Shown here: one piece after another, positions 51,964-64,000 of the stretch
Numbering within the stretch: position 1 is the stretch's first letter
How the letters are laid out: every line of letters begins with the position of its first letter
Origin: Tiliqua scincoides
Lineage: Eukaryota; Chordata; Lepidosauria; Squamata; Scincidae
Reading direction: 5' to 3'
Assembly (NCBI RefSeq): GCF_035046505.1
Contig: NC_089823.1
Span: 6,405,267 to 6,469,266, forward strand
DNA: 64,000 bases
Position numbers and translations under genes: made by a program
Notes under the pieces: model-generated
Database searches by the model: none
The model's input: only the letters and a program-made list of their open reading frames with translations
What the model was told of the DNA's origin: nothing

Positions 51964-53782
51964 CACTAGGACCACAAAATGCCATCCCACTGCCCACCAG
52001 ATACATCCAGAGGCCTTTGGAAGGTCATTCCTGTATTTTGGTCTTCCAGAGGTCTCAGAGTGCCTTCTGGGGGCAGGGGAGGCTGTGGGCGGCTCCCTGG
52101 CCCTCACAAGGTCTTGGAAAGGCCTGGAAAGGCCAGTTCCTGGGTTGCCCCCCGGGACATTTGCCCCTCCACCCTGTTCTGCAGGACACCAGTGGTTAGT
52201 GCAGAGAGGCGAAGCTCCCCTCCCAACCCTCCAACCAGTTAAGACTAGGGCTGCATTTGTTGTTTGCTTAGAAAGCAGCCGGAAGTGAAGTCTTTTGCAT
52301 GCTTCTATCACAAATGACAAAGTGGGATCCAGTCATTGAACTCAAAGGCATGGAGGCCGCCGTGCTTTCCAGCCACAAGCACAAACGAGAAACAGCTGGT
52401 TTGGTGAGATGCTTTAAGAGGAAAAACGAAAGCGACCCTTTTGTGTTCGCAGGAGGGGGGAAAAACAGCTCTCTGGCCCTTCTGGTGTTGGAAGCAGGAA
52501 ACCGAACACAACCTATGTTCAAAGATAGCTTCCAGCATCAGGACCGACAGCCATGATGTTCCTCCAAGAACCTGCCATATCTCCCTCTGCAACCATCACC
52601 TCAGTAGTGGGAAGGAATCCAAGCATGTACTTGAAGCAGGTATACAGGGTTAAAAACTCACACAGGTCTCCTTTCTCTCCCTGACAGAGAGCAGAGAAGA
52701 GGAATCCAAGGAAACAAAACCCTGTTTGGCAACAGAAATGGCTGCCGCTCACTCAGGTCAGGTAAGGGGGATGTGCAGCTTGGCTTCGTTCTCCTATAAC
52801 GTTCCAGACCACAGCTTTTTTGCCTCAGTCTGGCTATCTGTACTATGCCTCCTTCCTACTCATCCCACTGACGTTCTCCTTTCCCTGTACCCCAAGGTCT
52901 TCCCTTCCTTCTCCAGGGATCCTCTGGAAAGCCCAGCTGATCTACCTCCATCCTTTCTCCCCCTGCATTCTCCCCATCTCTGCACCTCTCCTTCGAAGGA
53001 GGTTCTTGTCCTCTCTCCTTTTCACGTCCTGCTAGCAAACCTGCCTTAGGGCTCCACTGTGTGTGCATGTTGGTGATAGGAACCCCCTGCATAGTTTATG
53101 AATGAGTGTGTTTCAATTGAAACCCGATTTTGATCCTTAAACACTTTCATTAAACTTTGGTACACCTTAACTTGTGCCAAAGTACGTGGACTGGCCATAA
53201 TCTTCAACATGTGATCCCTGCACACCATTGCTTTCTCTCGAGTGTGTGTTTGTTACATGAGTTTGTAGAAAGCACTGCTGGTAATATAGTGTGTGGATTT
53301 GAGTGGGCGGATACCCACCTGGACAAGCCTCCACCACCTCCAGAGCAGCAAAAAATGACATGATGTTTTGGAAAGTGGGAGACATGATGGGGAGGATAAT
53401 GTGTGAAAGCAGCTACACAATGCTAGTTTACAGAAAGCAGCTAGTTCTGGGTCTGGCTTTCCTGGGAATATGCCCCATTGGAAGCAGTGGGGCTCACTTC
53501 CGGGCTTGTATGTACAAGATTGTGGTGTCAGTTTGGAAGTTGGAACGAAAGGAAAGGATCCCTGAGCCTCCCCTTTCAGGAAACTTGGGAATTTTCAGTG
53601 GAACTGGAAGCCCCAATGATGGAAATGCCAAGTTGAGAGGGAATGTGTCTGAGAATGTGTTTTCAAATGTAGAAATGTTTTGTCCTTTCATGGAAACTGG
53701 AGTGTAGCTCTCCCTTTGGATTGCAGGCCTTACCTAGGCAGATCTAATGTTAATATGATTTTCTTTTTTCTTTTTCTTTCAG

Positions 53783-53909
53783 AGCCCGATTTCATTGCTC
53801 TGTATTGCTCTGTATTTCAGCAGTGAGGAGTGGGCTCTCCTGAGTCCATACCAAAGGCTCCAGTATGAGGCCGTCATGATAGAGAATTACGACAATGTGA
53901 TCTTTGTAG
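53783..53909 (+). pseudogene. KRAB-like exon, right copy
   Basis: 127 nt, same length and phases as the left exon, open throughout. The SSEEWALLSPYQR core is kept, but the amino end and LQYEAVM differ from functional KRAB A boxes. Confidence 0.9.
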
Positions 53910-55408
53910 GTAAGGAGGATCTTTTAGCCCTTCACTGATAGATGTCCCAGGTATGAACCTCTGCTCCATTGGATGTTGCCAAAGGGAGTTGATGAGGAGG
54001 GTAGCCCCAGCCTGGGGCATGGTGCCATGTATGAACTAGAAGTCCCATGGCTGCCCTTTGGAGGAAGTGGGCTTGTTTTAGTGGACACTTCCCCCTGCAC
54101 TTGGGCTCTTGTTCTGTGTGCAGAGTATACCCAAGAGAGGAACAGCATAAATAGTGAAGTGGCCTTGAGAGCTGCAATGGGAGAGCAATGGAGGGCAGAT
54201 GTCTGTGAGTCATTTGGAACTTCCTCATGTAGAGAGTACAAGGATGACAAATGTCTTTCCTTGAGAAAGAGGTTGGAGTACAAAACAGAGAAGGAGGAAA
54301 ATACCTTCACTGCAGACTTCTATCGGGGTAGTGCTGTGATGGCTTTCCTTATAGGATCCTGGGAAGAATCCTTTCATGCATGACCATACCTCTCTTATAC
54401 AGCACATTTGACCCAGTGAACAAAACCCACATCCTGGGAGCTTCCTGACTTGGAACAAACACACAGGAACATTTGAAAACCATAGGTGGCCTCAACAACT
54501 TTGTGGCCCTATTCAGTCAATGAGCCCATATTGTTTGTAGTTAAGAACTTTATCATTTCACTTTTGTACTGTGTATCAGTCGTATATCGGATGTTTCCAG
54601 AAAAAAATTGTAACAGCCCCTGCCTTTCACGTGCCAAGTCACTTATGAGACACTGCTACTCCCCCCCCCATAGGCATTGAGCAGGATACGTAGACAATCA
54701 ATTGGTGTACTGCTAGAAGCTGGTCACTCCACAGAAAGTATTACTGCCTGTAGGTGGACCACGAGTGGGATGTATGTCTCTCCCAAGGCAGGATTCCTGG
54801 TTGCTAGCATGACAGCTACACTGGGGAGGCAGGTTTGGAGCTGGAAAAGGGCTGAGGCCACACATGCCTGTGTCAGATTCCCCAGTATAAGGGGTTCAGT
54901 CAGGACCAGTAATGAGGTGGTGGTGGCAGGATACAAGGCTGAGGACCCTGTCTTCATAGCCATCTGCTCCCTGGTCTGGATCCTTACTCCAGCGATGAGG
55001 GTGAGGCCATGCTTCACAGATCCGCATTAGGCACTCTCTTCCAGGGGTCATGGACGTCACATGTCCCCAACCAGTGCTTTTTTTGTAAAAAAAAATAGGT
55101 GCAGGAACTCACAACTTTTTATTTATTTATTTTTAAACCATTTTTATACATGCGCGCGCGCACACACACACACACATTCATCCCGTGTGAGCTCCCTGAT
55201 AGCAAAAGCACTCCTGCCACAGCTGGAGTGAAACACCCCATTTTTTTTTAGGTGGGGAGGTGCTCCATTGGGCTATAGGAAACTCTCTCCACTGGGCTAT
55301 AGGAAAGCCTATAGTTAAAGTGTTCAGAACAAATATATAAGGTCTTGAGCCCAACTGGTGGCCATCAGTGCCTCAAGTGTTAGTTCCAAACACTTTGAGC
55401 CTAAGAGC

Positions 55409-55478
55409 TCTGGTGGCTCAGTGGTTAAACTGTAGATCTGTGAAGTCAGAGGCTTGGGGTTCAAGTCCCACTGAGGAA
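55409..55478 (+). other. tRNA-like sequence in the palindrome's left arm
   Basis: About 70 bases with A-box-like TGGCTCAGTGG and B-box GGTTCAAGTCC at tRNA spacing; a mirrored copy lies at about 55871-55935. Not a functional tRNA by eye: acceptor pairing is poor. Confidence 0.5.
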
Positions 55479-55986
55479 TAATTTTTTTTTTTTTTTTTAA
55501 GGTGGGAAGGGTGCTCCATGGCTGCAAAATATAAAGGTTGGTTGCTAGTTGCCAAAAGGGGGGCCAGTTGAGGCTGCAAAACTCCTCAAAGTTCAGTCCC
55601 AGGCAGGCTCTTTTTTGAACTTTTTTTTTTTTTAAGTCCCAGGTAGGACTTAACCCATAGCCTCCAGCAGGCGGCTCACTCCAGGAGCTTAACTGTGGGT
55701 TAAGTCCTAACTGGAACGTAAAAAAAAAAAAAAAGTTCAAAAAAGAGCCTGCCTGGGACTGAACTTTGAGGAGTTTTGCAGCCTCAACTGGTCCCCCCTT
55801 TTGGCAACTAGCAACCAACCTTTATATTTTGCAGCCATGGAGTACCCTTCCCACCTTAAAAAAAAAATTCCTCAGTGGGATTTGAACCCTACAGACCTAC
55901 TGTTTCACCACTGAGCCACCAGAGCTCTTAGGCTCAAAGTGTTTGGAACTAATAGTTGAGGCACTGATAGCCACCAGCTGGGCTGA

Positions 55987-57048
<1,062 letters not shown>

Positions 57049-58549
57049 TTGGCACACAGATAGGACACTGTTCCAGAAAGAAGTGCATTGCTGCTCATGG
57101 CAAAAGGACCTGGAGCAGCACAATCTATACGACTCAATTGGATACACATCTTGGTTTGTTTTGCGCATGTAGCCAGCACTGTCATAAACCAGCAATGAGA
57201 GGCTGATGTAACAGCTTTTCCTTTTCTTTGTCAATGATGTCACTCAGGTTTGGGCTGGCAATGCTACAGACAAATGCTGTTTTCCATCAAAAATCCAAGC
57301 CAACAAGCATCAGGAAGCTTTGCTTTTCAGCAGAGAAGTGGGGCCTGGCCAAAGAGGCATGGGATTCTTTTCCATTGCTTTTCTACTGCAGTTTTCTTCC
57401 AGCCCCATATGACTCTGCTCCTCCCTTCTCCATAGAAAGGTAGTAAAGATAATAACTTTCAGTTATCGGAATTTTCTTACCTAGAGTTGCATATTATATG
57501 GAAAACCATTGCAACTCTCCCAGGTTTAGCATTTTTAAAATCTCCCCTTAAGGGGGGTGGCAAATGGTGGAAGACCCAAAGGTGATGGCACCCGTCATTT
57601 CCAGGTTATGTTGCTTCTGCCAACGGGGGGGGGGGGGTGTAAGAAATATGTTTTATTGGGGCTTCTCACCTCCCTGTTAAGAGCGGTGGGGAGAACTCAG
57701 AAGTGATGGGTTCTGTCGTCTACGGGTCTCCCAAAGGCTCCCAGCTCTGTCTTAAAGGGACCTGAGATTGGGAACCATTGGACTAGAGCCTACTTTGTCA
57801 GATGGACAAAAGGTTTAGCAAGGGGGCAAGCTGTGCTCCAGTCCACAAAAGCTTATACAAAAATAGATATGTGAATCTGTAAGTGGCTACATGATTGCTG
57901 CAGCGAACAAAACAAAACCAAAGGCAAAACATAGCTACTCTTGCAAGATATTATATATAGTCATGTTACTAAAGGATGAGATAGTAACTATCTGATAGTA
58001 GATGCTTACACCTGCTCTAAGCACCCCTGCCCTGAGCTCTTGCAGAGTATGCACACACAGACACAGGAGAGACAGAAAGAAGAGCCCAGCAGTTATGAGG
58101 CTGGGTAAGCAGATGAGAGGCTGAGGTCAGCCTCAGCCTTCTAGGTACCTTCCTGAGGCCCAAGAGTGCTCTGGCCTCCAGCAGGCCACAAAATAAGAAA
58201 AACGCTATAGCAAAAGTTCATATGTGACAAAAGACAGGCCTAGGCACACCTGCATTTTCTGCTCAGCTGCGTTATTCTCCCAGGGCCTGGGCAAATAACA
58301 AATTGCCAATCTGACATACACAGCTGTCTTTCCGGAAGTCTGAAGGAACGACACAGGCTGCTGCAGGAACACGAGAAAACTGTATAGGGAGGTACACTGA
58401 GGATATTTCTGAACAGACTATTGTATCACAACCCAAACAGAAAGCCATCCATTATTATATCACACAGGTAGCTCACAAACTGTGTAAACGTGCATTGTGT
58501 GACAGATGCACGCAACGAAACCATAGTTGTACAAGCATGCACCTACACA
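57049..58549. other. Intergenic stretch between KRAB-ZNF copy and ALG8
   Basis: G-run near 57627; no repeat ends or exons recognised. Confidence 0.4.
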
Positions 58550-58568
58550 CAAATAAAAAATAAAGTAC

Positions 58569-58574
58569 TTTATT
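58569..58574 (-). promoter_or_regulatory. ALG8: Poly(A) signal for ALG8
   Basis: AATAAA on the minus strand about 610 bases after the ALG8 stop codon, the first one met downstream that I saw. Confidence 0.5.
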
Positions 58575-58757
58575 CCCATATTCCACCATGCATGATTATA
58601 ACATTTCTTTTCTGGTGATCTTTTAATACAAGTAACCATTCAGGCTACAAGTAAAGACGGAGCTGAAGCTAACACTGGTTTTTTTTCAAGAAGTCCACCT
58701 CCAATTTAAAAGTTGCAGTCCAAACATCCTTTGATAAACAAGAGGCTTCCCATATAG

Positions 58758-58951
58758 CAGTGGTTCCCTAACTGTGCACCATGGCGCTCCAGGACACTGT
58801 GGCATACTCACAGGGGTGCTGTGGGATGTGCACAGCAGCCTCTCCTTAGTGGTAGTCCCGGACACCGTCAACTTGGCTGGGCCACAACCTCCCTGTGACA
58901 GGGTACCGTGAAAGAAGAGCACCACGGCCACAGTAAGTTTGGAAACCCCTC
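58758..58951. mobile_element. hAT-type MITE in the ALG8 3' region
   Basis: Begins CAGTGGTTCCCTAACTGTG and ends AGTAAGTTTGGAAACCCCT; flanks CCATATAG and TCATGTAG match at 6 of 8. Confidence 0.65.
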
Positions 58952-59181
58952 TCATGTAGGCTTTCCTCATTTCGGGCAAGAAATATCACCTGCTTCCTTA
59001 AGGGCACTGAACAATGACTTACTTCTTCCAATGTCCTTAAAGAAGCAGGAACTACTTCTGAAGCAGGATACAGCACCCTAGACACATGGGCTTTGGGCAC
59101 TGCATCCCAGGAACAGCCTCCACTTAGCAATGGTTAATCTTCTGGAAGGATCCCTGCAGATTTGCTTTACTGTAAACATCA

Positions 59182-59413
59182 TTATTCTTCCTTTTGCCTG
59201 ACAGCTGGTTGTCCCACGAAGGCAGAGACATACAGTTTGAGCCAGGCATATAGGATGCCTACAGCACAATACACAGAGGTGAGTAATAAAGGGAGGAAGG
59301 GGAACTTCAGCTTCCAGGTGGTGAAGGGAAACGCAACTTCACAGAAGATTTCCAGAGGTATTAGCCCAATGAGGTAGATGGTTTCCAGCCAGTTCAAGAG
59401 TGGTCCTCTTCTC
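59182..59413 (-). CDS. ALG8: ALG8 terminal coding exon
   Basis: 232 nt; acceptor TTTCCCCTCACAG. Encodes 77 codons with two hydrophobic spans (about [17 protein letters not shown] and [18 protein letters not shown]), then a charged end. Confidence 0.95.
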
Positions 59414-60742
59414 CTGTGAGGGGAAAGCAAGACAGCAAAACATGAAACAAAAGAGTTTCAGTACAATTGCTTCACGGTGATCAGTGACTGTTGGCCAAGA
59501 TGAATCCTGAGTTTTGCAAAGCTGCACAGATTTCTTGGGGCCAAACCACAAATTATATCACCTGCAACGTTTGACTATGCATATTTATTCATTGTTAGAG
59601 CAGCTGCACTAGGGAAGAGGGAAGCACAAATGGAGTTGCTACAAAGCGGGATCTAATCCTTTTTCCTTCCTCTGCAATCCTGATGAAAGTCTCTTTCCAC
59701 TCCTGAAACTGCCATTGGCACTGAGGACAGCTTGGGGTGGGGTGAAAAATCATCAGGCCTGTGGTAGAATTATCTGTCCTGTGGCTATTTATGATTAAAG
59801 CATTAAAAAAAAAAGGCCAAAAACTGCCTGTAATGTCTAGTCTAGAAAGAAGGAAAGCAGACGACGCCACTCTAATGGCAGAAAGTGAGGAGGAACTACA
59901 GAACCTCTTGATGAGGGTGAAAGAGGAAAGTGCAAAATGTGGCTTGAAACTTAACATTAAAAAAACTAAGATCCTGGCATCCGGTCCCATCACCTCATGG
60001 CAAATGGAAGGGGAAGAAATGGAAGGCTTGACGGAGTTTATCTTTTCAGGCTCCAAGATCACTGAAGACAAAAGACGCTTGCTTTTTGGGAGGAAAGCTA
60101 TGGTAAGCCTTGACAACTTAATGAAAAGCCAAGACGTCACTATGTTGACAAAGGTCCGTATAGTCAAAGCTATGATTTTCCTAGAAGTAATGTATGGTTG
60201 TGAGAGCTGGACCATAAGGATGGCTGAGCGCCGAAGAATAGATGCTTCTAATTACAGTGCTGGAGAAGACTTTTGAGAGTCCCCTAGACTGCAAGGAGAA
60301 CACATCAGTCAGTCCTACAGGAGGAAATCAACCCTGACTGTTGACTGGAAGGACAGATGCTGAAGCTGAAGCTTAAATACTTTGGGCATGTCATGAGAAG
60401 GGAGGACTCTTTAAAAAAGACCCTGATGCTGGGAAAAATTGAAGGCAAAAGGAGAAGGGGATGGTAGAGGATGAGATGGTTAGATAGTGTTATGGAGGCA
60501 ATGAACATGAATTTGGGTACACTCTGGAAGTTAGTGGTAGACAGGGAGGCCTGGCGTGCTGTGGTCCACGAGGTCACGAAGAGTCAGACACGATTGAATG
60601 ACTGAACACCACCACCACCACAACAACAATGTCTAGTCTGGCCTTTACAACAATTTGTTTGGCCCTTACCTGAATATTGCGTTCAGTGAGGAAAAGCTGT
60701 ACACTGTGAAGAGCAGCATGAGCAGAATCTTAATTGGCAGTT
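59182..60742 (-). CDS. ALG8: ALG8, alpha-1,3-glucosyltransferase, last two coding exons
   Basis: ALG8 is a multi-pass ER membrane enzyme that adds the second glucose to the dolichol-linked N-glycan precursor. Exons on the minus strand: 60670-60742 and 59182-59413, joined in phase 2. The product part reads [19 protein letters not shown], then [20 protein letters not shown] and [20 protein letters not shown], nearly the human C-terminus ([40 protein letters not shown]). Stop TAA at 59182-59184 follows RQKEE. Earlier exons were not found up to 64000, so they lie beyond the window. A BovB copy sits in the intron. Open, no lesion. Confidence 0.94.
59844..60627 (+). mobile_element. BovB (RTE) LINE, 5' truncated, with 12-bp target duplication
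   Basis: Encodes [59 protein letters not shown] and later an [14 protein letters not shown]-like end, the BovB reverse-transcriptase C-terminal order. Target duplication AATGTCTAGTCT at 59832-59843 and 60628-60639 is perfect. Frame is open for about 140 codons and then shifts. The 3' end is an ACCACCACAACAACA tail. Confidence 0.92.
60670..60742 (-). CDS. ALG8: ALG8 penultimate coding exon
   Basis: 73 nt, phase 1 in and phase 2 out; acceptor TTTTGTGTCTCAG, donor GTAAGG. Encodes [19 protein letters not shown] and NAIF, a hydrophobic span matching human ALG8. Confidence 0.94.
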
Positions 60743-61580
60743 CTGAGACACAAAAAAATATTTGACAAGTTGGAAGCAGCTCCATGCATCTGCTTAACAT
60801 CTACTTATGCCTAAAGTAACTGTTGAAGCAAATACTTTTTTTGTTCTTTGAAGGTGTAATGTTCTAACAGGCATACACTAAGAGGCATTCCCTTCCTATG
60901 ATGCCTACCCATCTGCTGCTTTTTAAAACCAAGCCCTTGTATTTAAAATAACCAGGATTCTTGGTTTGAAGAGTGTTGCATACTTTAGTAATCTCTAAAA
61001 GTGAGTGTTGCAAGAATCCTTGATCTCACCCTCATTTTTGGATCATTCTGCCCCACCACTTCTGTGGCACACACATTCACTTTGCCACACTGTGAATGTA
61101 GATCTTGGGTTCACTGGAATAGCAGGAGTAGGCAGGGCAAAAGCATTGGGTTTGCTTGTCTTTAAAGCTTTGTGCTCACCTCCTGCCAACTCCCCATCTT
61201 GGTCAGAACTGTTGTAATGCTGACATGTATTTTATCTTTTGATCCACTGTATCCCGTCCCTATTTCTTTGATACAAAAGCCTAAACAAATTTTTAAAAAA
61301 TCTGCTTTGCACTGCTTTATTGCCTTCTTGATCGCAGTTTCAAAACTGGCAAGTTCATCATAGAGGAGAGACCTGAACCAGAGACTTCCTGCTTTTAGTC
61401 AGTCTCTGTGCCACTATGCTACCCCAGCTCATCAAGTAGTAGAGCATTATGGAGACAGTTCAGTTCAGGAGCAATGAACATTAAAAGCAAAGCCTCAGAA
61501 ACAGAACTGCCGAAACACTTATGCTTGTATTACTTTTATCACAGAAGCAGCAGGTCTGTAAGAAGAAAAGCGTTTTTCCT
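60743..61580. other. ALG8 intron, no repeat recognised
   Basis: Part of the ALG8 intron upstream of exon 60670-60742. Nothing identified. Confidence 0.4.
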
Positions 61581-62100
61581 TTTATTCACCGTACATACTT
61601 GCCTATAAGGCGAAAAATTTCTTCCCAGAAAGGCAGCTTGAGTCATTGCCTGGCAGGCAGGCAAGCAGCGAGGGTGGGGGGAGGCTGTGGGGAGGCGAGT
61701 GAGCCAACCAGCCAGCCAATCGCTATTGTGGAAGGGAGGGAGGAGGGAGGGAGAGCGCGAGCGAGCAAGTGATCTTCTGGGAGAGGAGGCTGTGCAGGCT
61801 GGGGTTGCTGCTGAGCATTCACAGCTGCCTGCAGGTGTGGTGCGGGCGCGCTCCACGTGCTCCTTCAGGCTGTTGCCCAGCTGCAGGAGCTCCATGCGCT
61901 GCGCTGGGCTGGGTAGGGGCAACTGCCACTGCAGCCATCAGCAGCCCCCCCTCACTCAGCACCAGTGCCCATCTCCAGCACCAGCACCAGATGCCCATCA
62001 GAGGCATCTCTGGAGCGGCACCCAAGACAGAGCAGGACGCAGGAGACAATGAGCTGTGTGTGGGAGGGGGCGTCTGATCGAGGGAGAAGCAGTCAGTTGA
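61581..62100. other. GC-rich block with CpG-bearing repeats
   Basis: Opens with ACCGTACATACTTGCCTATA, resembling the end of a transposon, then GGGAGG-rich and CTGCAGGAGCTCC sequence. Might be a repeat interior or a CpG patch; no exon found. Confidence 0.35.
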
Positions 62101-62104
62101 AACA

Positions 62105-62880
62105 GCTCTCTCTTCTTTCCTTCTTGTTCCCCCTTCCCCTCCTTCCTACTGTATATAAACTTCAAGCACTCTGTTGGAAAGCCCAACTTGCTAACCCCCT
62201 TCCCATCTCTCTACAAATGAAGCTGGACAGGGTGGGGAAGGGAGGAGAGTGATCTTTTTAAAGAGAGAGAGGCAGCCTGCAGAAGGCTGTACCTTTGTTT
62301 CTCAAGTCATTGAAAGGGTTAAGTCCATCTCCAATTTCCTTCTTGTTTTTGCCCCCTCCCCCTTATTGAATCCAAACTTTAAACTCTCTGTTGCAAAGCT
62401 GAGGCTTGCTAACCCCTCTCCCCATAATCACTGACCACTGATGAAGTTGTACTGGGGGGGGGAAGAGGAAGAGTTAACTTTTATAAAAGGAAAAGTATGT
62501 GTGAGTGTGTGAGAGAGAGCACTTAAAACAGTTAAGGCTACAATCCTAGCCTCGCTTTCATGGGAGTAAGCCCCACTGACTATTAAGGGACTTGCTTCTG
62601 AGTAGGCATGCCTAGGATTGGGCTCCCAATCTATTCCCTCTTCTTGCTTTCCTCTCCACCTCCCCCCTTACTGTATACAGTCATACTTCAGTCTCTCCCT
62701 TGCAAGGCTTTTTGCAAACCTCCTTGCTAACCTCATTTCCCCCTATCCTCACCAATGAAGTTGGACTAGAGGAGAAAAGTCCCTGCATTTGTGTATGTGG
62801 GGGTAGGGGAGCATCTGTGTGTGAGAGAGAAGCAATCTCCCAGTGTGTGTGTCCTTTTCACTGGAAGAGTCCTGGAGACC
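62105..62880. repeat. Three diverged tandem units
   Basis: A block of C/T-rich sequence, a TACTGTATA-like word, CTCTGTTG...AAAGC, TTGCTAACC, then ATGAAG(C/T)TG recurs at about 62105, 62325 and 62630. Middle parts end in AG-rich AGAGAGAG. Units are about 220-300 bases and diverged. Confidence 0.55.
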
Positions 62881-63805
62881 TTGCAAAGATGCAAAACGCA
62901 GGAAAAGCAGAGAGTAGAATTTAAAGTAGAATTATTCTGCAGCAACAGGTATTTTAGCCAGAGATCTTAGCTGCATGCTGGCAGGAGCTAGGAAGCACTT
63001 GCAACAGCTGCTTATGTTGTAAGCTTTTAGGAGAGCATGCTTGCTTCCGCAGCATCCCCAGGCAATCAGGCATTTATGCAGCAAAGTTTAGCTGCCTCTG
63101 AGATCCCATTGCAATGTTCTGAGCCAATGCAGGAGCCACTGAAACCCTCCTGGGGGAGAAGTAAGGGATTAATTGCCATCCCTGAGGTCCCTACCCCCCA
63201 CTTGGGGTTGTGTGTGAATAATCTTATTGGCTTGCTCAATTGTACTTCACACTTTGGCTTTTTACTAGTTGTGTTCCTGCAGCCTTGCTAGTTGTCTGTT
63301 GTTTATTATAATATGGATATTTTAAATTAAATTTTTGTATATGTGTTTCTAGAGGCTTTTGATGCTACATTAACCACGAAGGGGGGGGGGGAGAGAATAA
63401 TCTTATGCTTGAGAAATAATCTCTGAGTATTTTCTTGATCCTTACTAGTAATAATTAAATTTTGAAAGGGTCAGGAGAGAGAATAATTCCTTTAGGTGGA
63501 AAAGGTGCTTTGATGGCTGCTAATTCTTGCCTTATTTCCAGTGGTCTTCCTTCACCTCACCCTCTTTCAATAGTCAAAAGTGGAGATAACTGGACTAAAT
63601 TGTGGGTCAGAGCATGCTGAATTTCATAGCAAGAGATTGATAGCGGATTAATGCTTCTTAATAATATATTTAAATTAATTGTAGATTATTTAATTTTTAT
63701 TTCATTGTATGGGACATGCCAAAAGCTTATGGGCCACTGGTGCCAAATGACCTTCGCATGCCACTGAGTCAGATACCTCCCTAAGTTTAACCCCTGACTT
63801 CTCTG
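62881..63805. other. Stretch without recognised gene
   Basis: AT-rich in its second half; a G-run near 63381. Nothing identified. Confidence 0.35.
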
Positions 63806-63809
63806 AACT

Positions 63810-63910
63810 GTTGCCTTCAGGTAGACGATACAGAACTATTAGAGCAGCACCACACGACTCCTGAACAGTTTTTATCCCACAGCCATAATTACGTTGAATA
63901 AGGTGATATA
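63810..63910 (+). mobile_element. C-terminal fragment of a LINE ORF (uncertain)
   Basis: Frames with one shift give LPSGRRYRTIRA then LLNSFYPTAI, resembling the end of many non-LTR ORF2 proteins, where R-Y-R and a N-S-F-x-P motif are common. Short and degraded; clade unknown. Confidence 0.4.
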
Positions 63911-64000
63911 GTCATGCTCCTGGGCATTATGGTCTGTTATACTGTTTTTATATTATGATGCATGTTGTATAGAATGTGTGAGTGAGTGTGTAGAGTGTGA

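Larger units (their letters stand above)
58550..59181 (-). other. ALG8: ALG8 3'UTR (probable)
   Basis: From the stop at 59182 to the minus-strand AATAAA at 58569-58574. It contains a hAT MITE (58758-58951). The extent is inferred from the signal only. Confidence 0.55.

Overview
This window looks like nuclear DNA of a squamate reptile (lizard or snake). It carries a Sauria SINE (about 41.83-42.10 kb), a BovB LINE piece with a clean target duplication (59.84-60.63 kb), CR1 LINE 3' ends with repeated TTCTTATG tails, 5S-rRNA-derived SINEs and many short hAT-type elements. All genes found are split by GT-AG introns. No operons, CRISPR arrays or rRNA genes were seen, and no retrovirus-like element was recognised.

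Layout. 1-8.9 kb: no host gene that I can defend, only dispersed repeats; this is 5' flank or first intron of the next gene. 8.93-35.46 kb, plus strand: RELT, a TNF-receptor-superfamily member. Ten coding exons join in phase to a 430-codon protein with signal peptide, cysteine-rich ectodomain, one membrane span, an RFRV kinase-docking motif and a conserved C-terminus. A likely 3'UTR exon runs from 36.21 kb to a poly(A) signal at 39.50 kb. RELT introns hold most of the transposon copies, several nested. 39.5-42.2 kb: hAT elements and the Sauria SINE. 42.35-57.05 kb: a large inverted duplication of a small KRAB-C2H2 zinc-finger gene. The two copies point away from each other around a 1.5 kb spacer (49.27-50.76 kb) that carries a tandem array of CR1 3' ends. 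The left copy keeps good first and KRAB exons but has frameshifts in its finger array; the right copy is clearly broken. 58.55-60.74 kb, minus strand: the last two coding exons of ALG8, an ER glucosyltransferase of N-glycan precursor assembly. 60.75-64 kb: no further exon recognised, only repeats, including a three-unit purine/pyrimidine-rich repeat.

Function. The host genes do not form one pathway: RELT is a plasma-membrane receptor, ALG8 an ER enzyme, and the KRAB-ZNF pair a decaying lineage-specific duplicate. The most unusual items are a 1.2 kb hAT element with a perfect 8-bp target duplication whose interior is a ~350-bp palindrome holding tRNA-like modules; the inverted KRAB-ZNF pair with repeated exon-1 splice donors in one arm only; and a 5S SINE that shares its 3' tail with a LINE present in the same window.
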